A stretch of DNA of 64,000 nt from Alteromonas sp. LMIT006 (GCF_024300645.1 NZ_CP101291.1:1798001-1862000), one strand, 5' to 3'; shown: positions 15,526 through 27,065, counted from the first letter of the stretch. A program made the numbers and translations. Notes: generated by a model from the sequence alone, not told the origin.

Positions 15526-17850
15526 TTAAATTTTACACGCGCCGCCAGCACATCCATCATCGTCATCTTGCTCAACAACAGCTTGGGCTTGTGTACCTTG
15601 AGTTGCGGCTTTGACTTCTAAATCATCACTGTTGCCAGCACCGTCACGGGTATTGTGGTAATACAGCGTTTTAATCCCAAGCTTATAGGTAGTTAATAAG
15701 TCTTTGATGAGCAATTTCATCGGGACTTTACCGCCTTCAAATTTGCTTGGGTCGTAATTAGTGTTTGCAGAGATAGTTTGGTCGATAAACTTTTGCATAA
15801 TGCCGACCAGTTGTAGGTAGCCATCATTAGATGGAATATCCCACAGTAACTCGTAAGCGTCTTTGAGGTTTTCGTAATCCGGAACAACCTGCTTTAGCAC
15901 ACCATCCTTACTCGATTTTATACTAATGTGACCGCGTGGTGGTTCAATACCATTGGTCGCATTTGAAATCTGTGATGAGGTTTCTGAAGGCATCAACGCA
16001 GAAAGTGTTGAGTTGCGTAAACCATGTTTCACAATGCTTTCGCGCAATCCATCCCAGTCAAGGTGTAATGGCTCATCACAGATTTTATCTAGGTCTTTCT
16101 TGTAGGTATCAGTCGGCATCAAACCTTGTGAGTAAGTGGTCTCATTAAACTTAGGGCACGCCCCTTGTTCTTTGGCCAGCTCGTTAGATGCTTTTAATAG
16201 ATAATATTGAATCGCCTCGAACGTACGATGGACTAATCCGTTTGCTGAGTGATCAGAATACTTGACGCCATTTTTGGCAAGATAATAAGCAAAATTAATG
16301 ACACCTATGCCCAAAGTACGGCGACCCATAGTCGCGTTTAATGCTGCAGGTACTGGGTAGTCTTGGTAATCTAATAGACTGTCTAACGCACGCACGGCTA
16401 GCTCCGCAAGCTCTTCCAGTTCGTCTAATGACTCGATAGCACCCAAGTTAAATGCCGATAGAGTACATAACGCAATTTCACCATTTTCGTCATTGACATG
16501 CTCTAATGGTTTGGTTGGTAAGGCAATCTCAAGACACAAGTTGGATTGGCGCACTGGTGCCACTTCGGGGTTAAACGGTGAGTGGGTATTACAGTGGTCG
16601 ACGTTTTGTAGGTAGATGCGACCGGTTGAAGCACGTTCTTGCATAAACAAGCTGACAAGCTCCATGGCTTTGATGGTTTTTTTGCGGATAGAGTCGTCTT
16701 GCTCGTATTGGGCATAAAGTGCTTCGAATTTCTCTTGATCTGCGAAAAACGCATCATACAGTCCGGGTACATCAGACGGGCTAAATAAGGTGATGTCTTG
16801 ACCTTTGATCAAACGTGTGTACATGAGTTTATTGAACTGCACACCATAGTCAAGGTGGCGAACACGGTTTTCTTCAACACCTCGGTTATTTTTTAAGACA
16901 AGTAATGATTCAACTTCCAAATGCCAAATCGGATAAAAGAGGGTCGCAGCACCGCCACGCACACCGCCTTGTGAACAGCTTTTAACCGCGGTTTGGAAAT
17001 ACTTGTAAAAAGGAATACAGCCTGTGTGGAAAGCTTCACCGCCACGGATTTCAGAACCCAATGCACGGATGCGACCTGCGTTCACACCTATACCAGCACG
17101 TTGCGATACGTATTTAACGATCGCTGATGCAGTGGCATTGATTGAATCTAAGCTGTCGCCAGTTTCAATTAATACGCAACTACTAAACTGACGAGTAGGG
17201 GTGCGCACACCTGCCATGATTGGCGTCGGTAACGAGATCTTAAACTGTGACACCGCATCATAGAAACGTTTAACATAGTCTAGGCGAGTTTCTTTGGGGT
17301 AATTCGCAAACAAACAGGCTGCCACCAAAACGTACAAGAATTGTGCTGATTCATAAATCTCGCCCGTCACTCGATTTTGTACCAGGTATTTCCCTTCAAG
17401 CTGTTTGACCGCGGCATATGAGAAGTTCATATCACGCCAGTGATCTAAAAACTCTTCCATTTGTTCGAATTCTTCGGTGCTGTAGTCAGCGAGAAGATGC
17501 TCATCATATTTACCCATTTCAACCATACGTTTAACGTGGTCGAACAATTTTGGTGGTTCAAACTGACCATAGGCTTTTTTGCGCAGATGGAAAATAGCTA
17601 GACGAGCGGCGAGATATTGATAATCTGGCGCATCAGTAGAGATCAAATCGGCAGCGGATTTGATCAACGTTTCATGAATGTCTTCGGTCTTGATGCCATC
17701 ATAAAACTGAATATGGGCTTTGATTTCGACTTGTGAGACGGAGACATTGTTGAGTCCTTTGGCGGCCCAAGTAATGACTTTGTGGATTTTGTCTAGATCG
17801 ATCTGCTCGAGTTCACCGTTGCGCTTGGTGACTTGTAATTGTTTGTTCAT
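15526..17850 (-). CDS. nrdA: Ribonucleoside-diphosphate reductase class Ia alpha subunit
   Basis: 774-residue catalytic subunit reducing NDPs to dNDPs. The N-terminal ATP-cone begins with KRNGELEQIDLDKIHKVI. The barrel carries the redox cysteines (SSCVLIETGDS near residue ~225 and NLCLEIALPT), the finger loop and the radical-transfer Tyr pair near LYYHNTRDG. The C-terminal GCAGGACKI has the swinging Cys pair that exchanges disulfides with thioredoxin or glutaredoxin. Two NrdR-like boxes lie ~165 bp upstream. The operon continues with nrdB and yfaE. Confidence 0.96.
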   Translation of the reverse strand: MNKQLQVTKRNGELEQIDLDKIHKVITWAAKGLNNVSVSQVEIKAHIQFYDGIKTEDIHETLIKSAADLISTDAPDYQYLAARLAIFHLRKKAYGQFEPPKLFDHVKRMVEMGKYDEHLLADYSTEEFEQMEEFLDHWRDMNFSYAAVKQLEGKYLVQNRVTGEIYESAQFLYVLVAACLFANYPKETRLDYVKRFYDAVSQFKISLPTPIMAGVRTPTRQFSSCVLIETGDSLDSINATASAIVKYVSQRAGIGVNAGRIRALGSEIRGGEAFHTGCIPFYKYFQTAVKSCSQGGVRGGAATLFYPIWHLEVESLLVLKNNRGVEENRVRHLDYGVQFNKLMYTRLIKGQDITLFSPSDVPGLYDAFFADQEKFEALYAQYEQDDSIRKKTIKAMELVSLFMQERASTGRIYLQNVDHCNTHSPFNPEVAPVRQSNLCLEIALPTKPLEHVNDENGEIALCTLSAFNLGAIESLDELEELAELAVRALDSLLDYQDYPVPAALNATMGRRTLGIGVINFAYYLAKNGVKYSDHSANGLVHRTFEAIQYYLLKASNELAKEQGACPKFNETTYSQGLMPTDTYKKDLDKICDEPLHLDWDGLRESIVKHGLRNSTLSALMPSETSSQISNATNGIEPPRGHISIKSSKDGVLKQVVPDYENLKDAYELLWDIPSNDGYLQLVGIMQKFIDQTISANTNYDPSKFEGGKVPMKLLIKDLLTTYKLGIKTLYYHNTRDGAGNSDDLEVKAATQGTQAQAVVEQDDDDGCAGGACKI

Positions 17851-18276
17851 AATGAGAGATGCCGTTTATTATAATTAGTGCAAATAGCTTTTGCATCCAT
17901 TGCAAGGGCTAACAACAGGCCTTCTATGCCGAACTGAGATGTATTCACCGAACTATCATCCTTAAATGCCCAAATAAATGTTCCGTTCTCAATAGTGCCT
18001 CACAGAAAGTTAAGCACAAGATAATGTGGTTTGGTAGTGAATGCAACCACAAGATGATGTGTTTTAATGGTTAAAAACTGTACATTCTTTAAAACACTGT
18101 GCTGTAGGCCTTGCTACGACTTGCTTGTAGGCGATCGCAAATGTCATATGTGACGCAAAATGGGGATAAATTTTTTTATGAAAAATTTGAATGAGATTAT
18201 GCAAACACGATATATGGAAGGGCTTGATGTTTTTAGATACTACATCTTGTGCTTGCTATTAACGTTTACGCACAAA
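17851..18276. other. 426-bp intergenic region between ubiG and nrdA
   Basis: Control region of nrdA, also receiving the 3' end of ubiG. It holds the paired NrdR-type boxes at 18015-18061. A plus-strand frame starting at 18160 runs into ubiG but has no ribosome site and looks fortuitous. I see no clear ubiG terminator, no tRNA and no other convincing element. Confidence 0.5.
18015..18061 (-). promoter_or_regulatory. Tandem NrdR boxes upstream of nrdA
   Basis: Two near-identical palindromic boxes, CACAAGATAATGTG (18015-18028) and CACAAGATGATGTG (18048-18061), 33 bp apart, about three helical turns. NrdR is the repressor of ribonucleotide reductase operons and binds pairs of such CACA-N6-TGTG boxes spaced by whole turns. 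Their position upstream of nrdA supports this. nrdR itself is not in the window. Confidence 0.75.
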
Positions 18277-18978
18277 CTACCCAGGCATGGAGCAGCTCAC
18301 AATGTAATTGACATCAATATTGCGATTGGACAAAAAATAGTCATTGCTGAGCGGGTTGAAATGTAGCCCAGTGGTGTTTTCAATCACCAGGTCAGTGTCA
18401 TCAATCATACGCATCAGTTCAGAAGGCTTGATGAACTTTTTGTAGTCATGAGTCCCTTTGGGCACCAAGTTCAAAATATACTCCGCACCAAGAATCGCCA
18501 TTAAGTACGATTTTGGGTTGCGATTGAGAGTCGAGAAAAACACCTTACCTCCGGGTTTGACGCATTGCGCAGCTGCCCGCACGACACTGGCAGGATCGGG
18601 GACGTGCTCAAGCATTTCAAGACAGGTCACTACATCGTATTGCTGTGGTTGTTGCTCTGCCTTATCCTCTGCTGAAACACATTCATAAACGACTTTAACA
18701 CCGGATTCTAAACCATGCAGTTTGGCTATTTGAAGTGATTCTTCTGCTAAGTCAATGCCGGTGACAGTCGCGCCACCTTTAGCTAGTGCTTCGGATAAAA
18801 TGCCACCACCGCAACCAATATCTAATATATTTTTAGCCTGTATCCCACCAGCTTGTTCAATGATATAGCCGACGCGCAGAGGGTTTATCTGATGCAGTGG
18901 TTTAAATTCACCATCGTGGTCCCACCAGCGTTCGGCAATGGCTGAAAATTTTGCGATTTCATTGTGGTCCACATTCAT
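18277..18978 (-). CDS. ubiG: Ubiquinone biosynthesis O-methyltransferase UbiG
   Basis: 233-residue SAM-dependent methyltransferase doing both O-methylations in ubiquinone synthesis. Features: N-terminal [25 protein letters not shown] (WWD and LH-x-INP are UbiG signatures), SAM motif [15 protein letters not shown], acidic residue in VTGIDLAEE, and [11 protein letters not shown]. The length is near E. coli UbiG (240). It is divergent from gyrA, the same ubiG/gyrA neighbourhood as in enterobacteria. Confidence 0.94.
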   Translation of the reverse strand: MNVDHNEIAKFSAIAERWWDHDGEFKPLHQINPLRVGYIIEQAGGIQAKNILDIGCGGGILSEALAKGGATVTGIDLAEESLQIAKLHGLESGVKVVYECVSAEDKAEQQPQQYDVVTCLEMLEHVPDPASVVRAAAQCVKPGGKVFFSTLNRNPKSYLMAILGAEYILNLVPKGTHDYKKFIKPSELMRMIDDTDLVIENTTGLHFNPLSNDYFLSNRNIDVNYIVSCSMPG

Positions 18979-19237
18979 TGTGCTGTCTCTTAATTGGCTT
19001 GGTGATGATTCTGATCAATTAATAATACCAGAGGTCGAGATGGCTGCACAACGTTACAATATATGGGCATGAATATGACCTTGGTTATCTTTTGTGCAAA
19101 TGATGCTTTTCACAAGGCTTTTAGTATATATTGCAGATTGAAAGTGATACTATCATGAGTCATCAACAACCCATATAAGAAAGAGAACGCGCTTCTAAGC
19201 GATTTTCTAAAACAACAAGTAGGGGACTAGGCAGTTT

Positions 19238-21877
19238 ATGAGCGAGCGCGCCAAAGAAATATTACCGATTAATATCGAAGAAGAGCTAAAGAATTCCTAT
19301 CTCGATTATGCTATGAGCGTTATCGTAGGACGCGCCTTACCCGATGTTAGAGATGGTCTAAAACCTGTTCATCGCCGAGTGTTGTTTGCGATGAATGAAC
19401 TCAAGAACGATTTTAACAAACCGTACAAAAAATCTGCACGTGTTGTGGGTGACGTTATCGGTAAATACCATCCACATGGTGATTCTGCTGTGTACGATAC
19501 CATTGTTCGTATGGCCCAGCCGTTTTCATTGCGTTACATGTTAGTGGATGGACAAGGTAACTTTGGTTCAGTGGATGGTGATTCTGCGGCGGCTATGCGT
19601 TATACCGAAGTGCGTATGGCTAAAATCGCGCATGAGCTACTAGCCGATTTGGACAAAGAAACGGTTAATTTTGTCCCGAACTATGACGGTACCGAAAAAA
19701 TCCCCGAGGTACTACCAACCAAAGTACCTAATTTATTGGTAAACGGTTCATCTGGTATTGCTGTTGGTATGGCGACGAACATTCCACCGCATAATTTAAC
19801 CGAAGTCATCAATGGTTGTGTCGCACTAATTGAAAACCCCGAAATTGAAGTGGATGAGCTAATGACGCACATCCCGGGTCCTGATTTCCCAACTGCAGCC
19901 TTAATTAGCGGCCGTAAAGGTATCGAGGAAGCGTATCGAACTGGTCGTGGTAAGATTTATTTGCGAGCTAAAGCAAATATCGAAACCGAAGATAATGGGA
20001 AAGAAACCATCATCATTAATGAGATCCCATATCAGGTTAATAAAGCCAGGTTGATTGAGAAGATTGCAGAACTGGTCAAAGAAAAGCGCGTTGAAGGGAT
20101 TTCAGCGTTACGCGATGAGTCTGACAAAGACGGTATGCGCATTGTTATTGAAGTCAAACGTAACGAATCCGCAGAAGTATTACTTAATCATCTCTATGCC
20201 AATACGCAACTCCAAACGGTATTTGGTATCAACATGGTTGCTTTGGATAACAATCAACCAAAAGTTTTCAATCTCAAGCAAACGCTTGAAGCCTTCATTT
20301 TACATCGTCGTGAGGTCGTTACACGTCGTACTGTGTTTGAGCTGCGCAAAGCTCGCGATCGCGCTCACATTTTAGAAGGTTTGGCAGTTGCACTGGCAAA
20401 CATCGACCCAATTATTGAACTTATTAAGGCGTCTCCCTCACCAGCGGAAGCTAAACAAGCGCTTGTTGCTCAAGGCTGGGCGCTTGGCCACGTTCAAGAA
20501 ATGCTCGAACGCGCAGGCGATGATGCTGCACGACCAGATTGGTTATCACCGGAATTTGGTATTCGTGAAGGTCAGTACTATTTGACTGAACAGCAGGCAC
20601 AAGCGATTCTGGATCTTCGTTTACACAAATTGACAGGTTTAGAATCAGATAAAATCATTGCGGAATACAAAGAACTACTTGAAGTCATTGCTGAATTACT
20701 ACACATATTAAGTAGTTCTGAGCGTTTAATGGAAGTGATTCGTGAAGAGCTTGAGGCTATTCGCGAAGAGTTCGGCGATGAGCGTCGCACCGAAATCACT
20801 GCGGCAAGTCATGACATTGATATTGAAGACTTAATTGAACGTGAAGATGTAGTGGTCACTTTGTCTCATGAAGGGTATGTCAAATATCAAAAACTATCAG
20901 ACTATGAGGCACAGCGTCGCGGTGGTAAGGGTAAGTCAGCCACCAAGATGAAGGATGAAGATTTCATTGAAAAGCTTCTTGTGGCCAATACGCATGACCA
21001 TATCTTGTGTTTCTCAACTAGAGGACGCATGTATTGGTTGAAGGTCTATCAATTGCCATTGGCATCGCGTAATGCGCGAGGACGTCCAATTGTGAATATC
21101 TTACCGTTAGAAGAAAATGAGCGCATCACGGCCATCCTGCCTATCCAAGAGTTTATCGAAGGCAAGTACGTCTTTATGGCGACGGCGAACGGTACCGTTA
21201 AGAAGACTGAATTAACACAGTACTCACGTCCTCGAGCAAGTGGTATTATTGCTGTCAATCTTAACGAAGGGGATAGCCTTGTCGGTGTGGACTTAACGGA
21301 TGGAAATAGCGAAATCATGTTGTTCTCGGATGAAGGTAAAGTGGTTCGTTTTAATGAAGACCAAGTTCGTCCAATGGGGCGCACAGCCACCGGTGTACGC
21401 GGTATTCGACTTGAAGAACAACAAAAAGTGGTTTCTTTAATTGTACCACATGGCAACGGTGCGATTTTAACTGCGACCGAAAACGGTTACGGTAAGCGCA
21501 CTGTATTAGAAGAATACCCAGCCAAATCTCGTGCGACCAAAGGGGTGGTTTCGATTAAGGTGTCTGAACGAAACGGCAAGGTTGTCGGAGCGGTACAGGT
21601 TGCCGAAGAAGACGAAATCATGCTGATCTCTGATGCGGGTACCTTGGTGCGTACACGAGCGGCTGAAGTATCGACAGTGGGTAGAAATACTCAAGGTGTT
21701 ACCCTTATTCGTACCGCACAAAACGAACATGTGGTAGGATTACAGCGCATCGATGAAATCGAAGGCGTTGCTGAACTGGATGAGGAATCTGGTGATGCTC
21801 AAAACGATACATCTGATAATAATAACAATACAATGACAGAGCCAGAAAACACCACGGATAATAATAGCGAGGAGTAA
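19238..21877 (+). CDS. gyrA: DNA gyrase subunit A
   Basis: 879-residue type II topoisomerase subunit that breaks and rejoins DNA and, with GyrB, introduces negative supercoils. Catalytic Tyr122 is in [11 protein letters not shown]. The quinolone-determining region [13 protein letters not shown] has the sensitive-type Ser83 and Asp87 with E. coli numbering. The C-terminal beta-pinwheel carries the GyrA box QRRGGKG needed for DNA wrapping. The protein ends in an acidic, Asn/Thr-rich low-complexity tail of ~40 residues. No convincing promoter was picked in the 259-bp ubiG/gyrA gap. A terminator follows. Confidence 0.98.
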   Translation: MSERAKEILPINIEEELKNSYLDYAMSVIVGRALPDVRDGLKPVHRRVLFAMNELKNDFNKPYKKSARVVGDVIGKYHPHGDSAVYDTIVRMAQPFSLRYMLVDGQGNFGSVDGDSAAAMRYTEVRMAKIAHELLADLDKETVNFVPNYDGTEKIPEVLPTKVPNLLVNGSSGIAVGMATNIPPHNLTEVINGCVALIENPEIEVDELMTHIPGPDFPTAALISGRKGIEEAYRTGRGKIYLRAKANIETEDNGKETIIINEIPYQVNKARLIEKIAELVKEKRVEGISALRDESDKDGMRIVIEVKRNESAEVLLNHLYANTQLQTVFGINMVALDNNQPKVFNLKQTLEAFILHRREVVTRRTVFELRKARDRAHILEGLAVALANIDPIIELIKASPSPAEAKQALVAQGWALGHVQEMLERAGDDAARPDWLSPEFGIREGQYYLTEQQAQAILDLRLHKLTGLESDKIIAEYKELLEVIAELLHILSSSERLMEVIREELEAIREEFGDERRTEITAASHDIDIEDLIEREDVVVTLSHEGYVKYQKLSDYEAQRRGGKGKSATKMKDEDFIEKLLVANTHDHILCFSTRGRMYWLKVYQLPLASRNARGRPIVNILPLEENERITAILPIQEFIEGKYVFMATANGTVKKTELTQYSRPRASGIIAVNLNEGDSLVGVDLTDGNSEIMLFSDEGKVVRFNEDQVRPMGRTATGVRGIRLEEQQKVVSLIVPHGNGAILTATENGYGKRTVLEEYPAKSRATKGVVSIKVSERNGKVVGAVQVAEEDEIMLISDAGTLVRTRAAEVSTVGRNTQGVTLIRTAQNEHVVGLQRIDEIEGVAELDEESGDAQNDTSDNNNNTMTEPENTTDNNSEE

Positions 21878-21908
21878 TCGTAAGTTATCCAGATGTTTGA
21901 TAAAAATA

Positions 21909-21944
21909 AACAGCGATGCCTAGATTATTGGCGTCGCTGTTTTT
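21909..21944 (+). terminator. Intrinsic terminator of gyrA
   Basis: 12-bp stem (aacagcgatgcc / ggcgtcgctgtt, one G-U pair), a short loop, then a T-rich tail (tttttgttttt) on the plus strand, 31 bp after the gyrA stop. Confidence 0.85.
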
Positions 21945-22004
21945 GTTTTTCCATACACACGTTTGTAGTGGAATATTGTTTAGCCCATGTTTTAGGAAAA
22001 AATC

Positions 22005-23102
22005 GTGCAACATTTTAATTTTTGCGCCGGTCCGGCCATGCTACCAGCTGAAGTAATGCAACAAGCCCAAGCAGAAATGCTAGATTGGCAAGGCTGTGGT
22101 TCATCCGTAATGGAAATTTCACATCGCTCAGCGCCTTTTATCGAGGTTGCCCAACAAGCAGAGCAAGATTTGCGTGAATTACTCAATGTACCAAAGAATT
22201 ACAAAGTGTTGTTTTTACAAGGTGGCGGTCGTGGGCAATTTGCCGCAGCGCCGTTAAATATTGCCTCACCGGAACAGACGTCTTTACATTTAGTGACGGG
22301 CTCTTGGTCTAAAGGTGCAGTGAGTGAAGCAGCTAAATATACTCAGACGCATGTGGTCGCCAAAGACGCTATCAACGCAGAAAACAAACGTTATGTTCCA
22401 GAAGTATCAACGTGGGATGCAGCGGATGAAGTGTTAAACAATGCGGCGTATTTGCATTATTGCCCAAATGAAACGGTCGATGGCGTTGCGTTACATACAC
22501 CACCACGATTTCACGACATTGATCTGGTCGCAGATATGTCGTCGAATATTTTGTCAGTGCCAATCAATGTGCAAGATTACGGAGTAATTTATGCAGGGGC
22601 GCAAAAAAACATTGGCCCTTCTGGTTTAGCCGTGGTGATAGTTCGAGAAGATTTGCTAGGTAAAGCGCAACCAGCGACTCCGTCATTTATTGACTATACT
22701 CTTGCTGCCGAGCACGACTCTATGTATAACACGCCTCCAACTTATTCTTGGTACCTTGCTGGGTTGGTTTTTAAATGGCTAAAGAATCGCGGCGGTGTTG
22801 CCGAGATTGCTAAGCTAAATCACGCTAAAGCACAGACCTTGTATCAGGCCATTGATAGTGATGATTTTTATCATAATAACGTTGCAGATGCGCATCGCTC
22901 TATTATGAATGTACCATTCACGCTTGCCGATGCATCATTAGATAGCCTATTTTTGGCTGAAGCCGAAAAAGCCGGTCTCCACGCGCTAAAAGGGCACCGC
23001 AGTGTCGGTGGCATGCGCGCGAGTATTTACAACGCCATGCCGTTACAAGGCGTTATGACGTTGGTAGAATTTATGCGTGAATTTTCACGCAAGTACGGCT
23101 AA
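22005..23102 (+). CDS. serC: Phosphoserine aminotransferase
   Basis: 365-residue class V PLP aminotransferase for serine and pyridoxine synthesis (3-phosphohydroxypyruvate to phosphoserine). It starts with GTG, directly followed by [13 protein letters not shown], the usual SerC N-terminus. Other family blocks: [22 protein letters not shown], and the PLP lysine in [16 protein letters not shown]. The end [16 protein letters not shown] is conserved. The stop codon is 10 bp before aroA, whose ribosome site overlaps it; this serC-aroA-cmk-rpsA-ihfB order is widespread in Gammaproteobacteria. Confidence 0.96.
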   Translation: MQHFNFCAGPAMLPAEVMQQAQAEMLDWQGCGSSVMEISHRSAPFIEVAQQAEQDLRELLNVPKNYKVLFLQGGGRGQFAAAPLNIASPEQTSLHLVTGSWSKGAVSEAAKYTQTHVVAKDAINAENKRYVPEVSTWDAADEVLNNAAYLHYCPNETVDGVALHTPPRFHDIDLVADMSSNILSVPINVQDYGVIYAGAQKNIGPSGLAVVIVREDLLGKAQPATPSFIDYTLAAEHDSMYNTPPTYSWYLAGLVFKWLKNRGGVAEIAKLNHAKAQTLYQAIDSDDFYHNNVADAHRSIMNVPFTLADASLDSLFLAEAEKAGLHALKGHRSVGGMRASIYNAMPLQGVMTLVEFMREFSRKYG

Positions 23103-23112
23103 GGACGTAGTC

Positions 23113-24399
23113 ATGGAACAGCTTACATTATCTCCCATTGCTAAGGTTTCAGGTACAGTCAATGTGCCAGGCTCTAAATCGCTATCTAATCGAGCTCTGT
23201 TGCTAGCAGCGCTTGCCAAAGGTACCACGACATTAACGAACTTATTAGACAGTGATGATATTCGGTATATGCTCGGCGCCTTGGAGCAACTGGGTGTTCA
23301 GTATCGCCTGTCACAGAACAACACGGTATGTGAAGTCGAAGGTTTAGGTGATGTGTTTACTCAATCACCAGCAGCTGAACTATTTCTTGGTAATGCCGGG
23401 ACGGCAATGCGTCCTTTGTGCGCAGTGCTTGCGGTGTCTCCTGTTACCTCGATTTTGACCGGAGAGCCACGCATGAAAGAGCGCCCCATTGGCGACTTAG
23501 TGGATGCACTAAATGATATTCATGCGGATATTTCTTACCTAGATGAGCCGGGTTACCCTGCACTTGAGATCAAAGGGCAGCGTCTCAAAGGAGGGGATAT
23601 GAGCGTTGATGGTTCAGTATCTTCTCAGTTTTTGACTGCACTTTTGATGGCTGCGCCTTTGCTTACTACAGATAGTACTATTGCAATCAAAGGTGAGTTG
23701 GTCTCCAAACCATACATTGATATCACCCTGGATATCATGAAAAAATTCGGTGTTAAAGTTACGCATGACCAGTATCAGATATTTACTATCAAAGGCAATC
23801 AATCATACACAAGTCCGGGAGAGTACATGGTGGAAGGGGATGCATCCTCCGCATCTTATTTTCTAGCGGCCGGGGCAATTAAAGGTGGCAGGGTCACCGT
23901 AACTGGCGTGGGTTCTGACTCCATACAAGGTGATGTCAAATTTGCTGAAGTACTTAAAGCAATGGGCGCACAAGTTGAATATACCTCTGGTTCTATTACG
24001 GTTACCGGAGCGCCGTTAAAAGCTGTGCAGATGGACATGAATCACATTCCAGATGCCGCCATGACGATTGCTACGACAGCGTTGTTCGCAGAAGGTACCA
24101 CAGTGATGACCAATATTTATAATTGGCGAGTCAAAGAAACGGATCGCTTGGCAGCCATGGCTACCGAACTTCGCAAAGTAGGAGCAGTGGTTGAAGAAGG
24201 GCATGATTACATCAAAGTTACGCCTCCTGAGCAGATGCAACACGCTCAGATTGATACGTATAATGACCATCGTGTAGCAATGTGTTTTAGTCTTGTTGCT
24301 CTAAGTGATACTCCGGTAACTATCAACGATCCGGGTTGTACAGCGAAAACATTTCCTGATTATTTCACCCGTTTTGCAACTATTTGTGGAAATGAGTGA
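23113..24399 (+). CDS. aroA: 3-phosphoshikimate 1-carboxyvinyltransferase (EPSP synthase)
   Basis: 428-residue enzyme of the shikimate pathway joining shikimate-3-phosphate and PEP. The start is the ATG at 23113, since AAGGA lies 7 bases upstream and [14 protein letters not shown] matches the AroA N-terminus; the frame continues upstream to 23077 inside serC without support. Motifs: [28 protein letters not shown] (class I, glyphosate-sensitive type), [14 protein letters not shown], and the C-terminal [13 protein letters not shown]. Part of the serC-aroA pair; cmk downstream has its own promoter. Confidence 0.97.
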   Translation: MEQLTLSPIAKVSGTVNVPGSKSLSNRALLLAALAKGTTTLTNLLDSDDIRYMLGALEQLGVQYRLSQNNTVCEVEGLGDVFTQSPAAELFLGNAGTAMRPLCAVLAVSPVTSILTGEPRMKERPIGDLVDALNDIHADISYLDEPGYPALEIKGQRLKGGDMSVDGSVSSQFLTALLMAAPLLTTDSTIAIKGELVSKPYIDITLDIMKKFGVKVTHDQYQIFTIKGNQSYTSPGEYMVEGDASSASYFLAAGAIKGGRVTVTGVGSDSIQGDVKFAEVLKAMGAQVEYTSGSITVTGAPLKAVQMDMNHIPDAAMTIATTALFAEGTTVMTNIYNWRVKETDRLAAMATELRKVGAVVEEGHDYIKVTPPEQMQHAQIDTYNDHRVAMCFSLVALSDTPVTINDPGCTAKTFPDYFTRFATICGNE

Positions 24400-24426
24400 A
24401 ATTTTTGTGACAAATAGTCGATAACT

Positions 24427-24464
24427 TTGTCAATTATCAATAAGGGGCGTATAATTCGCCCCTT
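24427..24464 (+). promoter_or_regulatory. Sigma-70 promoter of cmk-rpsA with -10 in a hairpin loop
   Basis: TTGTCA (24427-24432) and TATAAT (24450-24455) are separated by exactly 17 bp. The -10 hexamer is the loop of a perfect 8-bp hairpin (aaggggcg / cgcccctt, 24442-24464) followed by AAATTTT. In RNA from upstream the hairpin could terminate aroA transcripts; in DNA the same bases form a strong promoter. Confidence 0.85.
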
Positions 24465-24511
24465 AAATTTTAGCGAAATTCAAATATTGAAATCAAAGGC
24501 GAATTAAATTA

Positions 24512-25198
24512 ATGCAACAAGAGATCCCAATTGTCACAGTGGACGGTCCAAGCGGAGCAGGCAAGGGTACCTTGAGTCACTTGATCGCAGAATACTTAGG
24601 ATGGCATTTCCTAGATTCAGGTGCTATCTATCGCGTACTGGCAGTGGCGTGTTTACATCATGGTATTGAAGTCAACGATGAGGTGTCTATTGCACCGTTG
24701 GCTTCAAGCTTAGACGTCACTTTTCCTAATGAAGACGGGCATGTTCGTATTATGTTAGAAGGCGAAGATGTTACAGATACCATTCGAACTGAAGTGGTAG
24801 GGGCTGCTGCTTCTAAGGTCGCAGCCTTTCCCAGTGTTCGTGAAGCGCTATTAAGACGTCAAAGAGGATTTGCTCAGGCCCCTGGATTGGTTGCTGATGG
24901 ACGTGATATGGGAACCGTTGTATTTCCCAGCGCAATGGTTAAGATTTTTCTAACCGCTTCAGCAGAAGCAAGGGCTGAGCGTCGCTTTTTGCAGTTGCAA
25001 GCAAAGGGGCATGATGTTAATATTGCGCACCTTTTGAGCGATATACAAGCACGTGATGAACGTGATTCTAATCGCAGTGCGGCACCTTTAGTGCCTGCGA
25101 CTGATGCACACATTCTTGATTCGACCACCATGTCTATAGAGGAAGTGTTTGCTCAAGCAAAAGCTATTTTAACTAGCGCGGAAATTTTTCCGGGCTAG
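24512..25198 (+). CDS. cmk: Cytidylate kinase
   Basis: 228-residue P-loop kinase phosphorylating CMP/dCMP. The nucleotide loop is GPSGAGKGT near the N-terminus, followed by the substrate region [12 protein letters not shown] and [13 protein letters not shown]. The lid contains the Arg-rich [14 protein letters not shown] block, and [11 protein letters not shown] is near the end. Length and motifs match E. coli Cmk (227). A near-consensus promoter lies 57 bp upstream and rpsA follows after 96 bp. Confidence 0.97.
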   Translation: MQQEIPIVTVDGPSGAGKGTLSHLIAEYLGWHFLDSGAIYRVLAVACLHHGIEVNDEVSIAPLASSLDVTFPNEDGHVRIMLEGEDVTDTIRTEVVGAAASKVAAFPSVREALLRRQRGFAQAPGLVADGRDMGTVVFPSAMVKIFLTASAEARAERRFLQLQAKGHDVNIAHLLSDIQARDERDSNRSAAPLVPATDAHILDSTTMSIEEVFAQAKAILTSAEIFPG

Positions 25199-25224
25199 TT
25201 TTTAGTATGTTCAAATAAGGATGT

Positions 25225-25253
25225 TTGGACGTTGAACCATAACCCCATAATAC
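25225..25253 (+). promoter_or_regulatory. Probable rpsA promoter
   Basis: TTGGAC (25225-25230), 17-bp spacer, TAATAC (25248-25253), giving a leader of about 35 nt to the rpsA ATG. It would supplement readthrough from the cmk promoter, as known for rpsA in enterobacteria. Confidence 0.6.
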
Positions 25254-25294
25254 TCGGATGCATTGTGGATATAACTTAAATAGAAAACATTTAT

Positions 25295-26962
25295 ATGTCT
25301 GAAAATTTTGCACAGCTTTTTGAAGAAAGCTTACAACAACTTGAAACCCGTCCTGGTGCCATCGTTCGCGGCGAGATCGTTGCTATTGAGAAAGACATCG
25401 TTCTTGTCGATGCTGGCCTAAAATCTGAAAGCGCAATTCCTGCTGATCAATTCAAAGCTGCTGATGGTAGCCTTGAAGTAGCAGTTGGTGATTTTGTTGA
25501 TGTGGCGCTTGACGCCGTTGAAGACGGTTTCGGTGAAACTATCCTATCTCGTGAAAAAGCAAAACGTCACGAAGCATGGGTTGAGCTTGAGAAAGCTTAC
25601 GAAGAAAAAGAGACCATCAAAGGTCTAATCAATGGCAAAGTAAAAGGCGGCTTCACAGTTGAAATTAATACTGTCCGCGCGTTCCTACCTGGTTCATTGG
25701 TTGATGTACGCCCTGTGCGCGAAACGGCGCATCTTGAAGGCAAAGAATTAGAATTTAAAGTTATCAAGCTTGATGCGAAACGCAACAACGTGGTCGTTTC
25801 TCGCCGTGCCGTTATTGAAGCAGAAAGCAGTGCTGAGCGCGATGAATTGCTTGCTAACCTTGATGAAGGCCATGAAGTTAAAGGTATCGTTAAGAACCTT
25901 ACCGATTATGGTGCGTTCGTTGATTTGGGCGGCGTAGACGGTCTTCTTCACATCACTGACATGGCTTGGAAACGCGTTAAGCATCCAAGTGAAGTAGTGA
26001 ATGTTGGTGACGAAATCAATGTTAAAGTATTGAAGTTCGACAAAGAGAAATCTCGCGTTTCTCTTGGTATGAAGCAAATGGGTAACGATCCATGGGCTGA
26101 AATCGCTGAGCGTTTCCCAGAAGGCCAAAAACTTTCTGGTGCCGTTACTAACCTGACTGACTACGGTTGTTTCGTTGAAATTGAAGACGGTGTTGAAGGT
26201 CTAGTACACGTTTCTGAAATGGATTGGACGAACAAGAACATCCACCCATCTAAGGTCGTTAACTTAGGTGACGTTGTGGAAGTCATGGTCCTTGAAATTG
26301 ACGAGGAACGTCGTCGTATTTCTCTTGGTCTTAAGCAATGTAAAGCCAATCCATGGGAAGAGTTTGCTAAGTCTTACAACAAAGGCGACAAAGTATCTGG
26401 TAAGATCAAATCAATTACCGACTTTGGTATCTTTATCGGTCTTGACGGTGGTATCGACGGCTTGGTTCACTTATCTGACATTTCTTGGAACAAGACTGGC
26501 GAAGAAGCGGTTCGTGAATTCAAGAAAGGCGATGAAATCTCTGCAGTGGTATTACAAGTTGATCCAGAGCGTGAGCGTATTTCACTTGGCGTTAAGCAAA
26601 TCGACGAAGACCCATTCACTTCATACACCACTTCAACGCCTAAAGGCAGCATCGTAAATGGTACTGTTGTTGCTGTTGATGCTAAGGGTGTTACTGTTAA
26701 CTTAGCAGAAGAAGTTGAAGGTTATATCCGTGTTGCAGACTTATCACGTGATCGCATCGAAGACGCTTCAGAAGAAGTTTCTGTAGGTGATGTTATCGAA
26801 GCTAAGTTTACCGGTGTCGATCGCAAGAATCGCGTTGTTAGCTTATCAGTTAAGGCTAAAGATCAAGCAGAAGAGAAAGAAGCGCTTGATAAAGTCAATC
26901 AACAAGAAGAGGTTAGCACTAACGCTATGGCAGAAGCATTTAAGGCTGCTAAAGGCGAGTAA
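25295..26962 (+). CDS. rpsA: 30S ribosomal protein S1
   Basis: 555-residue S1 protein with six S1 (OB-fold) repeats starting at about residues 20, 105, 190, 275, 362 and 449. The first two bind the ribosome; the others bind mRNA and unfold leaders during initiation. Repeats 3-5 carry the strongest motif ([53 protein letters not shown]). Length matches E. coli S1 (557). Codon use is strongly biased, as in highly expressed genes. A terminator follows 22 bp after the stop. Confidence 0.98.
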   Translation: MSENFAQLFEESLQQLETRPGAIVRGEIVAIEKDIVLVDAGLKSESAIPADQFKAADGSLEVAVGDFVDVALDAVEDGFGETILSREKAKRHEAWVELEKAYEEKETIKGLINGKVKGGFTVEINTVRAFLPGSLVDVRPVRETAHLEGKELEFKVIKLDAKRNNVVVSRRAVIEAESSAERDELLANLDEGHEVKGIVKNLTDYGAFVDLGGVDGLLHITDMAWKRVKHPSEVVNVGDEINVKVLKFDKEKSRVSLGMKQMGNDPWAEIAERFPEGQKLSGAVTNLTDYGCFVEIEDGVEGLVHVSEMDWTNKNIHPSKVVNLGDVVEVMVLEIDEERRRISLGLKQCKANPWEEFAKSYNKGDKVSGKIKSITDFGIFIGLDGGIDGLVHLSDISWNKTGEEAVREFKKGDEISAVVLQVDPERERISLGVKQIDEDPFTSYTTSTPKGSIVNGTVVAVDAKGVTVNLAEEVEGYIRVADLSRDRIEDASEEVSVGDVIEAKFTGVDRKNRVVSLSVKAKDQAEEKEALDKVNQQEEVSTNAMAEAFKAAKGE

Positions 26963-26984
26963 TACTAATTTCTTGTAAAAAAAC

Positions 26985-27025
26985 AAAGGTGTAACGTCAA
27001 CTAAACTTGCGTTACACCTTTTTTT
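26985..27025 (+). terminator. Intrinsic terminator of rpsA
   Basis: 12-bp perfect stem (aaaggtgtaacg / cgttacaccttt) with a 13-base loop, continuing into a seven-T run on the plus strand. Confidence 0.9.
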
Positions 27026-27065
27026 CTGCAACGCTTAGACATGGCCAATGTGCGAGAGACGGTAT

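Noticed and set aside
18160-18366. 68-residue plus-strand frame between nrdA and ubiG
   Set aside because: No ribosome site, half of it antisense to ubiG, no recognisable protein features.
21049-21456. 135-residue antisense frame in gyrA
   Set aside because: Shadow of gyrA; no start signal or motif.
25748-26128. 126-residue antisense frame in rpsA
   Set aside because: Arises from strong codon bias of rpsA on the other strand; no independent signals.
27048-27065. Longer ihfB start
   Set aside because: The six extra residues are not part of the conserved IhfB N-terminus and lack a ribosome site.
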